A stretch of DNA of 64,000 nt from Peribacillus sp. FSL P2-0133 (lineage in GTDB: Bacteria > Bacillota > Bacilli > Bacillales > DSM-1321), in NCBI RefSeq assembly GCF_037975445.1, contig NZ_CP150254.1:318001-382000 (forward strand), given 5' to 3'. The notes under the pieces were generated by a model. It worked only from the letters and a program-made list of their open reading frames with translations. It did no database searches and was not told where the DNA came from. A program made the translations under genes and the position numbers. Below, one piece after another: positions 16,094 through 24,150 of this stretch (position 1 is the stretch's first letter; every line of letters begins with the position of its first letter).

Positions 16094-17041
16094 ATGAAGA
16101 TTATTGTAACGGGTGGTGCCGGTTTTATAGGGAGTCATCTTGTCAAAAGGCTTATTCAGGAAAATCACGATGTATATGTCATAGATTGTCTTCATCCGTA
16201 TTATTCACCAAAAAGAAAAGAGAAACAATTGGATCATGTAGCGAGTTTCGGATCCTTTCACTTTATTCAAAAGGACCTTTTGGATAGAGATGAAATGGAG
16301 TCCATATTTAAACAGATTTCTCCGCATGTAGTTGTTCATTTAGCAGCTTTACCTGGTGTTGCTTATTCAATTGAAGAACCTCTTAAATATGTCGATTATG
16401 ATATTAAAGCAACGATTAATGTGCTTGAAGCTTCAGGTAAGGCAGGTGTTTCCAAAATTGTATTTGCTTCTTCATCCTCAGTTTATGGAAATCAATCAGG
16501 ACCCTTTAAGGAGGAGATGGCGAACGGAAAGGTTATTTCCCCGTATGCTGCCTCCAAATATTCGGCTGAATCCTATTGTCATGTTTATGAATATCTATAT
16601 GGTTTTCAGGTGAATATATTGAGGTTTTTTACCGTTTATGGTCCATGGGGACGTCCTGACATGGCAATTGGTAGTTTTATCAAAAAGTTAATGAATGGGG
16701 AGGAAATCACCCTCTTTGGTGATGGAAGAGCACGTGATTTTACATACATAGATGACATCGTGAATGGCATTTATTTGTCAATCAATCAACTATTGAAAAG
16801 TGAAGTCATCAATATTGGATCGGGAAGACCAATATTAATGGATACTCTATTAGCTGAATTGAAACGGAACTTCCCTGACATGAAAATAAACAAAGAAGCT
16901 TCTCGCGTGGGAGATGTTGTAAATACGTGGGCAGATATCGGGAAAGCCAAACGATTGTTAGGTTTTGAACCAAAAGTAGACTTTATAAAAGGACTATCAG
17001 AAACGGTAAAGTGGGCTAAGGAAAATGAGACGATTCTTTAA
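16094..17041 (+). CDS. NAD-dependent epimerase, UDP-glucuronate 4-epimerase type
   Basis: This 315-residue short-chain dehydrogenase-type epimerase has the NAD motif GGAGFIGSHL at the N-terminus, HLAALPGV, the SSSSVYG segment with the catalytic Ser/Thr region, and the YAASK catalytic Tyr/Lys. FFTVYGPWGRPDMA is characteristic of UDP-glucuronate epimerases such as LpsL/CapI. The length is normal. The reaction would convert UDP-glucuronate (made by the Ugd encoded nearby) to UDP-galacturonate. It is the first gene of a tight operon; the next gene overlaps it by 17 bases. A GalE/RfbB-like specificity cannot be fully excluded. Confidence 0.85.
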   Translation: MKIIVTGGAGFIGSHLVKRLIQENHDVYVIDCLHPYYSPKRKEKQLDHVASFGSFHFIQKDLLDRDEMESIFKQISPHVVVHLAALPGVAYSIEEPLKYVDYDIKATINVLEASGKAGVSKIVFASSSSVYGNQSGPFKEEMANGKVISPYAASKYSAESYCHVYEYLYGFQVNILRFFTVYGPWGRPDMAIGSFIKKLMNGEEITLFGDGRARDFTYIDDIVNGIYLSINQLLKSEVINIGSGRPILMDTLLAELKRNFPDMKINKEASRVGDVVNTWADIGKAKRLLGFEPKVDFIKGLSETVKWAKENETIL

Positions 17042-17954
17042 GCTGGGTCCTGCTTTTTTGATACTTATTGTTTTTGTTTTCTTAACCATTCATTATTTTG
17101 ATGGGAAACAGGTATGGAAAGGTATAAGTGAATTATTTAAGCATCCTTTTTTGCTTGTAATAATGTGGATCGTTTATTTCCTTTCCTTTTGTTTAAAAGG
17201 ATGGGCTTGGCAGCTTTATTTAAAAGGAAAGGCTCGTTTTTCAACATGTCTTTTGGGGATTTTATATAGCTTATTAGTGAATCACCTACTTCCTATAAAA
17301 GTGGGTGATCTAGTGAGGGTCCAAATCTTAAGTGTAAGGGACGACAAGGTAAACTATGAGGAAGCTTTACATTCAGTCGTTGTATTAAGGGTTCTGGATA
17401 TGCTCTGCTTAATAGGGATTACCTTGACAGGCCTGTTAGGCCTGGATGTAAGCTTTAAATTTCCTGTATGGAGCATCATAGCCGGTAGTATCTTTTGTAT
17501 GATTACTTTATCTGTTTTACATAAATATTTTCCTGCCTTTTTAAAAAGACATATCTCTTTGCTTAAAAATGCTTTTTCAGGGAGAAATGGTCTGGCTATC
17601 ATACTAGTTACCTTTTTTAGTTGGGTCTTAGAAGGCGGAATTCTTTATGGTACGGTCCTCGCGCTAAAAGGAGACCTGTCATTTTTTGAAACTGTGTTTT
17701 CAAATAGTATCACCATTGCTGGGCAGATATTCCAAATTACACCTGGTGGTATCGGTAATTATGAAAGTTTTCTTGTATTTGCTCTTGGTTTATTTGGATT
17801 TCCTCTGATAGAAGGGTATACGATTGCGGTCATAACCCATTTTATGAAATTCTTATTTTCTTATATGGCTGGAGCAGTTGTTATATTAATTTATCCTGTC
17901 TCTTTTAAAACAGTGAAAGGGTGGGTTTGGATAAAAGGAGTGAGGAGAAAGTGA
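17025..17954 (+). CDS. YbhN/UPF0104-family membrane protein (MprF-like flippase domain)
   Basis: This 309-residue protein has about eight membrane helices and belongs to the LPG-synthase-TM / UPF0104 group, which includes the MprF flippase half and YbhN. Family features are NHLLPIKVGDLVRVQIL near residues 85-105 and the motif TPGGIGNYESFLV near residue 240. Such proteins are thought to move lipids or lipid-linked sugars across the membrane. The ATG overlaps the epimerase gene by 17 bases and the stop overlaps the next start, so translation is coupled. It probably handles a glycolipid made by the neighbouring enzymes (inference). Confidence 0.8.
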   Translation: MRRFFKLGPAFLILIVFVFLTIHYFDGKQVWKGISELFKHPFLLVIMWIVYFLSFCLKGWAWQLYLKGKARFSTCLLGILYSLLVNHLLPIKVGDLVRVQILSVRDDKVNYEEALHSVVVLRVLDMLCLIGITLTGLLGLDVSFKFPVWSIIAGSIFCMITLSVLHKYFPAFLKRHISLLKNAFSGRNGLAIILVTFFSWVLEGGILYGTVLALKGDLSFFETVFSNSITIAGQIFQITPGGIGNYESFLVFALGLFGFPLIEGYTIAVITHFMKFLFSYMAGAVVILIYPVSFKTVKGWVWIKGVRRK

Positions 17955-19417
17955 AAAGTGCATCAAAATTTGAAAAAATCGCTGCACGCTGTTGGAACTT
18001 ATTAAATGAAGGAAAGCCATTTACACCGATTTTTGTCTTAGGAACCATGGTTTTATTCCATGCTGCGATTTTGGGCTCGCTGCAAGCGGTCCAAGACCTA
18101 ATGTTTGCCTTCATTTATGTAATTCCTTTATTAATCATCTATTTTGTTTTTGATTTTCCACTCTTTTTAAGGAATTATTTGTGGATTCCTTTTGTTATTT
18201 TTATAATCATTTGGAAAGATATTGATATAGGGCTTCTTTTATTTTCAATGGCCCTTTACTTCTTTTTTACGGTATTCTTTTGGGGGACTTTATATTATCA
18301 CTTGAGAATAGGGACTTCTTGGTTGAATTTCACTCGTTTTTGGAAACTTGTATTAAAAAATAGTGATTCTACTAGTGGAAACGCCCAGGAGCAATTGCCA
18401 AAGTTTTTTTTAATCCTATCTATTTGGGAAATGGTTTTTGAAACTAATCGGGCTGATGGGGTCATCAATAATCTATCACTTTTGATTTTTTATGCTTTTA
18501 TACTCGTGTTTGCCTACATTCTTCATCGTTATTTATTTGATTGGAAACCAAAAGTTTATGAGACATACTCAAAAGATCAGGGGCCTCAACCAGGAGAAGC
18601 CATTTCTGATAAAGTCATTGTGATTGTAGTGGATGGAATGAGAAAGGAACGCTTTTATGAAGCAAATACGCCCTTTTTAGACTCTTTAAAAGATAACGGC
18701 ACAGAATATATGAATATGGAAACCGTCTATCCTGCAAGAACCGTCGTATGCTTTAGCTCGATGTTCACAGGGACCTATCCATTCGAGCATGGAATTACCT
18801 CCAATATGGTATGGAAATTAGGGATTAATGTTGAAAGTATCTTTGATTCGTTAAGAAAAGTAGGCAAAAAGGGCAGACTTCTTGGAATCGCCCACTTGGT
18901 GGATTCGATGGGGGATGATGTAGAAACCGTTACCGCGGTTATGCATAAAGATAAAGCTGACCCTAATATTATGGAAAGGGCAAAGAAAATCATGAAAGAG
19001 CAGGACCCCGATTTGTTCGTTGTTCAAATGATTGGGACAGATCAAACCGGTCACAGCCAGGGAGTTTTTTATGATGAATATTTGCAAAAAATCCATGAAG
19101 CTGATGTGTTAATTGAAGATTTCGTTTCTTGGCTGAAAAAGGAAGGCAAGATGGACAATACGACTTTATTCATTTGTGCTGATCATGGCCAAGCAGATGG
19201 GATTGGAGGACATGGACATTTAGATGAAGGTGAAAGATTTGTGCCATTTATTGTTCATGGTCCTCATATTGAAAAGGGGAAAAAAGTCCAAGAAAAACAG
19301 AGCCTCGTGTCCATGGCACCAACTATATCGTACTTGTTGGGAGCGCCTTTCCCTAGTCATAGCCGGGGAAAAGTATTGTTAGATGCAATTAGGGAGAAGA
19401 AAGAGGAACAAGCATGA
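17951..19417 (+). CDS. Membrane-bound alkaline-phosphatase-superfamily hydrolase
   Basis: This 488-residue protein has several membrane helices in the first 190 residues, followed by a type I phosphodiesterase/sulfatase-like domain. Metal and catalytic motifs are VIVVDGMRKER, the nucleophile region YPARTVVCFSSMFTGTYP, EHGI, the Asp-His pair in IGTDQTGHSQG, and CADHGQADG with GGHGHLDEG. The start is the GTG at 17951, which overlaps the preceding stop (GTGA). It could transfer or remove a phospho-group (for example phosphoethanolamine or phosphoglycerol) on a glycolipid at the membrane. The substrate is unknown. Its stop overlaps the next ATG. Confidence 0.85.
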   Translation: MKSASKFEKIAARCWNLLNEGKPFTPIFVLGTMVLFHAAILGSLQAVQDLMFAFIYVIPLLIIYFVFDFPLFLRNYLWIPFVIFIIIWKDIDIGLLLFSMALYFFFTVFFWGTLYYHLRIGTSWLNFTRFWKLVLKNSDSTSGNAQEQLPKFFLILSIWEMVFETNRADGVINNLSLLIFYAFILVFAYILHRYLFDWKPKVYETYSKDQGPQPGEAISDKVIVIVVDGMRKERFYEANTPFLDSLKDNGTEYMNMETVYPARTVVCFSSMFTGTYPFEHGITSNMVWKLGINVESIFDSLRKVGKKGRLLGIAHLVDSMGDDVETVTAVMHKDKADPNIMERAKKIMKEQDPDLFVVQMIGTDQTGHSQGVFYDEYLQKIHEADVLIEDFVSWLKKEGKMDNTTLFICADHGQADGIGGHGHLDEGERFVPFIVHGPHIEKGKKVQEKQSLVSMAPTISYLLGAPFPSHSRGKVLLDAIREKKEEQA

Positions 19418-20214
19418 GAAAACAGCAAGTGATTGTCTTTTTACCAGCCTATAATGAGGAAGAGTCCATTGGGGAAGTCATCGAAAGCATTCCTAGACAC
19501 TTCCATCAACAGGTCGAGGTTAAAGTTTTAGTTATCGATGATGGGTCAAGGGATCATACAGTCCATGTGGCTAGAAAAGCTGGAGCTGACTATATTGTCA
19601 GTTTCGAGAAAAATCGAGGTCTAGGAGCAGCAGTTCGTTCAGGTTTAAAGGAAAGTTATGAATTAGGTGCAGATATCGCGGTCATGATTGATGCAGATGG
19701 AGAATACCCCTCTAGCCAAATACCAGATTTATTGGAACCCATTTTTAAAGGAGAAGCTGATTATACAATGGGTTCCCGTTTTTTGGGAACTATAAATGGG
19801 ATGAAACTTCATCGCCGTCTCGGTAATTATTTTTTTACTTTCGTTCAGAGTTTGTTACTCAGAAGGTGGATTTATGATGGTCAGTCAGGGATGAGGGCTT
19901 TTACAAAACAAGCTCTTGAACATGCAGAAATCGTCCATAATTATAATTACGCACAGGTTTTAACCTTAAATCTCGTCAGAAAGGGTTTTCGAGTGAAGGA
20001 AGTCCCGATTCAATATCAAGTTCGTTCGACGGGAGAATCATTCATTACTTTCAGAGGCTACCTATCATCCGTGATTCCGGCCATTTGGAAAGAAGTAAAA
20101 AGACCGGTTCAAAAAGTAAAGATAGATGTAAATGCTCATCAGTTGAAGAATATGAATACATATAAATTAGAGGAAGATAAATGGGGAAATGTATTCATTG
20201 CAAATAGAAATTGA
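19414..20214 (+). CDS. Family 2 glycosyltransferase (DPM1/polyprenyl-P-sugar type)
   Basis: This 266-residue cytoplasmic or peripheral enzyme has the GT2 GT-A fold: FLPAYNEEESIGEVI, VLVIDDGSRDHT, the MIDADGEYPSSQI catalytic DxD, MGSRFLG, and YDGQSGMRAF. It lacks C-terminal membrane helices and resembles dolichol-/undecaprenyl-phosphate sugar transferases. It would put a nucleotide sugar, plausibly the uronate made by the upstream genes, onto a lipid carrier. The ATG overlaps the preceding stop (ATGA), placing it last in the coupled four-gene operon. Acceptor and sugar are inferred from context only. Confidence 0.87.
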   Translation: MRKQQVIVFLPAYNEEESIGEVIESIPRHFHQQVEVKVLVIDDGSRDHTVHVARKAGADYIVSFEKNRGLGAAVRSGLKESYELGADIAVMIDADGEYPSSQIPDLLEPIFKGEADYTMGSRFLGTINGMKLHRRLGNYFFTFVQSLLLRRWIYDGQSGMRAFTKQALEHAEIVHNYNYAQVLTLNLVRKGFRVKEVPIQYQVRSTGESFITFRGYLSSVIPAIWKEVKRPVQKVKIDVNAHQLKNMNTYKLEEDKWGNVFIANRN

Positions 20215-20223
20215 CAAAATAAA

Positions 20224-20247
20224 TGATAATAAATACCATTATTATCA
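20224..20247. promoter_or_regulatory. Fur-like palindrome and promoter before FTR1 pair
   Basis: TGATAATAA, six bases, then TTATTATCA makes a perfect 9-6-9 inverted repeat of Fur-type sequence, ending 16 bases before the next ATG. TTGACA at 20211-20216 with TACCAT 17 bases later makes a plausible promoter that the site would cover. The spacing differs from the classical 7-1-7 box, so overlapping Fur sites are possible. Confidence 0.65.
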
Positions 20248-20263
20248 TGTAGGAGGATTATAT

Positions 20264-21019
20264 ATGAAAAAACTATTAATTTATTGTTTTATGTTAATAT
20301 TTGTTCTTACTCAATCATTTCCAATTTCCGCCAAAGCCTATACATATGGAGACCCAAATGAAGAGGCATTGGCAGAAGTATATAAAAAAATGCTTATTGA
20401 ACTAGACAAAAATCCTCCAGACTATGTCACAGCGGAAAATCATTTTAATACAGTCAAAGAAGAAGTCGACATGCATATGGGATCAGAGCCGACAAAAGTT
20501 ATTCTTCAAAATCTTGAAAATAATGATAAAGAACAAGTGATTAATAATATGGATAAACTCCTTGTATTAAATATCGCAAGACGTTTGGAAAATATCGATG
20601 AAAACTTCTCGGAGTACGAAACAAGCAAGCGTTTATTAGCAAAGGGATTTGCTACATATGAAGCTTTATCACCAAAAGTTGAAGCAAGAAATCCTGAAAT
20701 GGATAAAGAGATTAGATCAGAATTTGATATAGCTCTAAATTCATTAGGAAATCCAGGACTTTTTGGCGTTGGCCAAAAAGAGGCTGATAAGAAGGCCTTT
20801 GATGCGAGTAAAGATAAAATATTTTCTTTACTAAAAAAAGAATTTAACTTAAAGAGTTTGAAGGTTGGACATTTTACAGGGGATTCCGCTAATACTAGTA
20901 CCAAAAAAAAGGATTGGACAGATATCTCCAATTTACGAAATTGGCTTCCGCTAATGATAATTGTTGTAATCATTGGAGCTGTTGTAATTTATACGATTCG
21001 CAAAAAGAAAATCAAATAA
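20264..21019 (+). CDS. Membrane-anchored extracytoplasmic protein linked to FTR1
   Basis: This 251-residue protein has an N-terminal signal peptide (LLIYCFMLIFVLTQ then AKA), a helical extracytoplasmic domain, and a C-terminal membrane anchor (LMIIVVIIGAVVIYTI) followed by a basic tail. The helical domain resembles the N-terminal region found fused to FTR1 permeases in other bacteria and the repeated unit of the lipoprotein at 14795. The ATG at 20264 follows AGGAGG; the longer reading from 20189 overlaps the Fur-like site and is rejected. It lies 56 bases before the FTR1 gene in the same operon and probably presents iron to it. Confidence 0.75.
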   Translation: MKKLLIYCFMLIFVLTQSFPISAKAYTYGDPNEEALAEVYKKMLIELDKNPPDYVTAENHFNTVKEEVDMHMGSEPTKVILQNLENNDKEQVINNMDKLLVLNIARRLENIDENFSEYETSKRLLAKGFATYEALSPKVEARNPEMDKEIRSEFDIALNSLGNPGLFGVGQKEADKKAFDASKDKIFSLLKKEFNLKSLKVGHFTGDSANTSTKKKDWTDISNLRNWLPLMIIVVIIGAVVIYTIRKKKIK

Positions 21020-21075
21020 TAAAGGTTTATTAAGAACGCTTTAGATTTTCTTATATGGGGAGAGGAGAATAATCT

Positions 21076-21996
21076 GTGGAGATACAAGCTTTATTAATTA
21101 CCTTCCGTGAAGTCTTGGAAGCGTTGCTCATTGTTGGTATCATTACAACGTATCTAAAAAGAATGGGCCAAAACCATTTTACAAAGTATGTATGGTTAGG
21201 GGCAGGTCTTGCTGTACTTGCTAGTGTAGGTGTAGCGATGCTATTCCAGATTGTACTTACAGGCTTTGCTTCAATGGGCAGCGAGATGTATTTGAAGATA
21301 GGGATTATGCTGGTTTCTGCTATGTTGTTAACGCAAATGGTTTTTTGGATGTCTAAGCACAGCAGAGATATGAAAGGTAATATGGAAGGAAAGATGGAAC
21401 GTTTTATTACAACGGGCAATGTAGTCGGTATGGTGATTCACTCATTTCTGGTTGTCCTTCGTGAGGGGGTTGAGACAGTTTTCTTCTTTGCGGCAATTAC
21501 TGGTGGAGATATTGGCGCTGCCATGAAAGGCTGGGGTGCCATTACTGGAGTAATTATTGCTGCCATTGTTTCTTATATCTTCTTTAAAGGAACTATGAAG
21601 GTTTCTCTTAAAACGTTCTTTAAAGTAACTGGCATTTTTATCATATTGATTGCGGCAGGTCTTTTAGTTCAAGCGATTTCGATAATGCAAGATTTAAATA
21701 TTATTGGAAGTGTTATACCGCATTTGTATGATTTGACTTGGTTTCTTCCAGAACATCCAATTGATTATGATCACTATTTGCGTGATCACGGGACGGCTCC
21801 CATTTTGTCAGGAGATATTGGAATTTTCCTTAAAGCATTATTCGGATATTCTTCTATGCCATCTTTAGAAGAGGTTATTGCCTATATTGGTTACTTTGTT
21901 GGTATCTATCTATTAACTTCATTTAAGTCAAATGGGAACAATGAGAGTACCAACAAGATCGAACAGGAAAAAGAATTAAAAGCACAGGCAAAATAA
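21076..21996 (+). CDS. FTR1-family high-affinity iron permease
   Basis: This 306-residue protein has about seven membrane helices. It carries the two iron-binding RExxE motifs of FTR1/EfeU: REVLE in the first helix (residues 11-15) and REGVE near residue 133. These permeases import ferric iron, usually with an oxidase or P19-type partner. The GTG at 21076 follows GAGAGGAG. The gene is downstream of a Fur-like box and of an extracytoplasmic partner; the P19 lipoprotein at 11574 completes a plausible uptake system. No EfeB-type peroxidase or FtrB/D-like gene is visible nearby. Confidence 0.92.
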   Translation: MEIQALLITFREVLEALLIVGIITTYLKRMGQNHFTKYVWLGAGLAVLASVGVAMLFQIVLTGFASMGSEMYLKIGIMLVSAMLLTQMVFWMSKHSRDMKGNMEGKMERFITTGNVVGMVIHSFLVVLREGVETVFFFAAITGGDIGAAMKGWGAITGVIIAAIVSYIFFKGTMKVSLKTFFKVTGIFIILIAAGLLVQAISIMQDLNIIGSVIPHLYDLTWFLPEHPIDYDHYLRDHGTAPILSGDIGIFLKALFGYSSMPSLEEVIAYIGYFVGIYLLTSFKSNGNNESTNKIEQEKELKAQAK

Positions 21997-22021
21997 ATTA
22001 TTTTTCTCCTCTGATAAAAAA

Positions 22022-22047
22022 GTACAAGGTTTTTTCCTTGTGCTTTT
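22022..22047 (+). terminator. Terminator after FTR1
   Basis: GTACAAGG pairs with CCTTGTGC (one G-U) around a T-rich loop, followed by TTTTT. Confidence 0.75.
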
Positions 22048-22087
22048 TCCATGTGAAGGCTAATTAATTAGAAAATGGTGATTGAGT

Positions 22088-23572
22088 ATGAAAAGGAAAG
22101 ATCAACTGGTTACACCAATTAAAATATTCAATATAGGTATTGCTCTTATTAGCATATTTTCGATAATGTTTCTATTTTGGACTCAATTAACTCATGTCAA
22201 TTCTTTTGCTTCTACATGGGATCAGGTGGATTATGCGCTTGCATTAGATCGATATGATTTGATGGCTATGCAACCGCATTTCCCAGGGTACCCTTATTTT
22301 ATTTTAGGCGGTTATTTTATTCATCAATTTGTCGATAATAAGGTGTCTTCACTGACTACTTTTAATATTTTGTTTTACTTTAGTGCTTTGTTTCCAATGT
22401 ATAAATTGGCTAGGCATTATGTTTCAAGATCATATAGTTTAGGGATTATTTCAATAGTATACTCCTCGACCTATGTTATGGTGATAGTAAATCAACCAAT
22501 ATCAGAAGGCGCCGCCCTAGCTGCCTTATGGTGGTATTTTTGGAGTATTCATTGGGCGATGAAAGATCAGAGCATAGGTGTAAATAGTTTGCCTCCATTG
22601 TTTCTTAGTATATTGTTAGGAATACGATTATCCTATCTGCCATTTGCAATCGGTTTGCTTTTCCTATTTTATAAGAAATGGAAGAAAAAATATTACACGA
22701 ATAAACAAATAGTTGGTTATTCTTTATTGGCGATAATGTGCCAGTTAATTTGGGTAGCTTCTCTTGTTTTTTCTGAAGGAAGTGTGAGAGGTTTCGTTAA
22801 ACTTTCTTTGGCTTTTACCAGCGGTCATTTTAACGATTGGGGTAACACGGCTATTTCCAGTGATTTATCCTTTCTAGAAAGGGTGAAAATATTAGTACTT
22901 GATAATGTAATATGGACGGGTGTTTCCTCTCAAATGATTTTATTAGCCGTTTTGTACGGTATACTTGTTAGTTTGTTTATATATCAATTGAAAGGGAGTA
23001 ATCTAAAAAAAGATTTCTCTCATCAATTAGCATGTATCATGGGCATTTGTTATTTGACCTGGGCTATTGTTGCACAAAATATTGATAAACCTAGACATAT
23101 TCTTCCTTTAGTCATACTTTTTATTTTCGTTCTATTGACCAATTTATTAAAAAAGATAAGGAACTCTGTAATATTTATTCTTTGTTGTCTACTATTAATT
23201 ACACAAACGTATCATTCTTCTATGTTGATTAAACAACAAGCGATCGAATCTCCAGCCACAATTCAACTAGCTAACTATATACAGTCTCTCGATCAATCAG
23301 CCATTGTTTATGCCTGGGAAGAGACGAGGGTTTTTCAGTACTTAAATATTAAAACTCCCTATAAAAAGGTACAAACTTATCAAGTTTTTCTACATGATAA
23401 ATCCTATTATCAGAACAGAAAGATTTTAATAACGAATAAGGCAGTAGAGGGGTTTAAAGCACAAGGTATAAACCTTACTGGTAAGATTAAAAAAATAAAA
23501 GAGTTTCATTCTAATTCTATTTATGATCCGGTATATAACGATATTGTGCTGTATGAATGGAAAAATGAATAA
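22088..23572 (+). CDS. Multi-helix GT-C type membrane protein
   Basis: This 494-residue protein has about ten or more membrane helices, and an early extracytoplasmic loop with STWDQVDYALALDRYDL and HFPGYP. Such D/E-rich first-loop motifs are typical of GT-C glycosyltransferases that use polyprenyl-phosphate sugars. The C-terminal 120 residues form a soluble extracytoplasmic domain. The ATG at 22088 lies after GGTGAT; a TTG six bases earlier is less likely. A terminator separates it from FTR1, but on the same strand it could still use the lipid-linked sugar made by the GT2 upstream (inference). The family is recognised only in general terms. Confidence 0.6.
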   Translation: MKRKDQLVTPIKIFNIGIALISIFSIMFLFWTQLTHVNSFASTWDQVDYALALDRYDLMAMQPHFPGYPYFILGGYFIHQFVDNKVSSLTTFNILFYFSALFPMYKLARHYVSRSYSLGIISIVYSSTYVMVIVNQPISEGAALAALWWYFWSIHWAMKDQSIGVNSLPPLFLSILLGIRLSYLPFAIGLLFLFYKKWKKKYYTNKQIVGYSLLAIMCQLIWVASLVFSEGSVRGFVKLSLAFTSGHFNDWGNTAISSDLSFLERVKILVLDNVIWTGVSSQMILLAVLYGILVSLFIYQLKGSNLKKDFSHQLACIMGICYLTWAIVAQNIDKPRHILPLVILFIFVLLTNLLKKIRNSVIFILCCLLLITQTYHSSMLIKQQAIESPATIQLANYIQSLDQSAIVYAWEETRVFQYLNIKTPYKKVQTYQVFLHDKSYYQNRKILITNKAVEGFKAQGINLTGKIKKIKEFHSNSIYDPVYNDIVLYEWKNE

Positions 23573-23611
23573 GCTATTAAAAGAATGTGATTACCATTAT
23601 ATTTTGAACTG

Positions 23612-24004
23612 TTGCTTGGGGAATTCTATCCTAAGATAAGGCAGCTAGGCCACGATACGGAAGTGATTTATGACAGGATCTTGCAATTTGAAAAGGATGA
23701 AACTTTAGTGGTTTTTGCATTCGAACCCTACACTAATCGAATTATCGAAGCTGTTAAGCTGACCTATGAACTAGGCAATAAAATTATATTGATAACAGAT
23801 CATATCTCATGTCCAATTATTTCATATGCGTCTGTTACGTTGAAAGTAGAGGTTAGTGAAGAACAATTTTCAGTAATACCTATAATTGCATTAATAGATG
23901 CAATAGTAATTGAAATTGGTAAGCGGTCATCAGAAGAATCGATTAAAAAGTTGAAAAGACTTGAAAAAACACTTATAGAAAAGAATATAACGTTTACTTA
24001 TTAA
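23612..24004 (+). pseudogene. RpiR-type regulator remnant (SIS domain only)
   Basis: The frame gives 130 residues matching the C-terminal sugar-isomerase (SIS) domain of MurR/RpiR regulators (EAVKLTYELGNKIILITDH, then the C-terminal helices). The N-terminal helix-turn-helix and the first SIS strand are missing. The frame is closed by TGA just upstream, and no ribosome binding site precedes the first possible TTG. It is probably a dead fragment. Confidence 0.65.
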
Positions 24005-24150
24005 AACTAAGAAAACAATTATTTTATCCAATGTAATATGGGGTACAAGCTAAATTTAAACTGGCAGCTGTCATCTATTGAACACTAATTGGCGGCTATT
24101 TGAATGCCATTCTATTCTAAGCAAATTAATCTATAAAAGGTGAAATGATT

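Noticed and set aside
20506..20973. 155-codon leftward frame
   Set aside because: It is opposite the gene at 20264, has no ribosome binding site, and its product is an antisense shadow.
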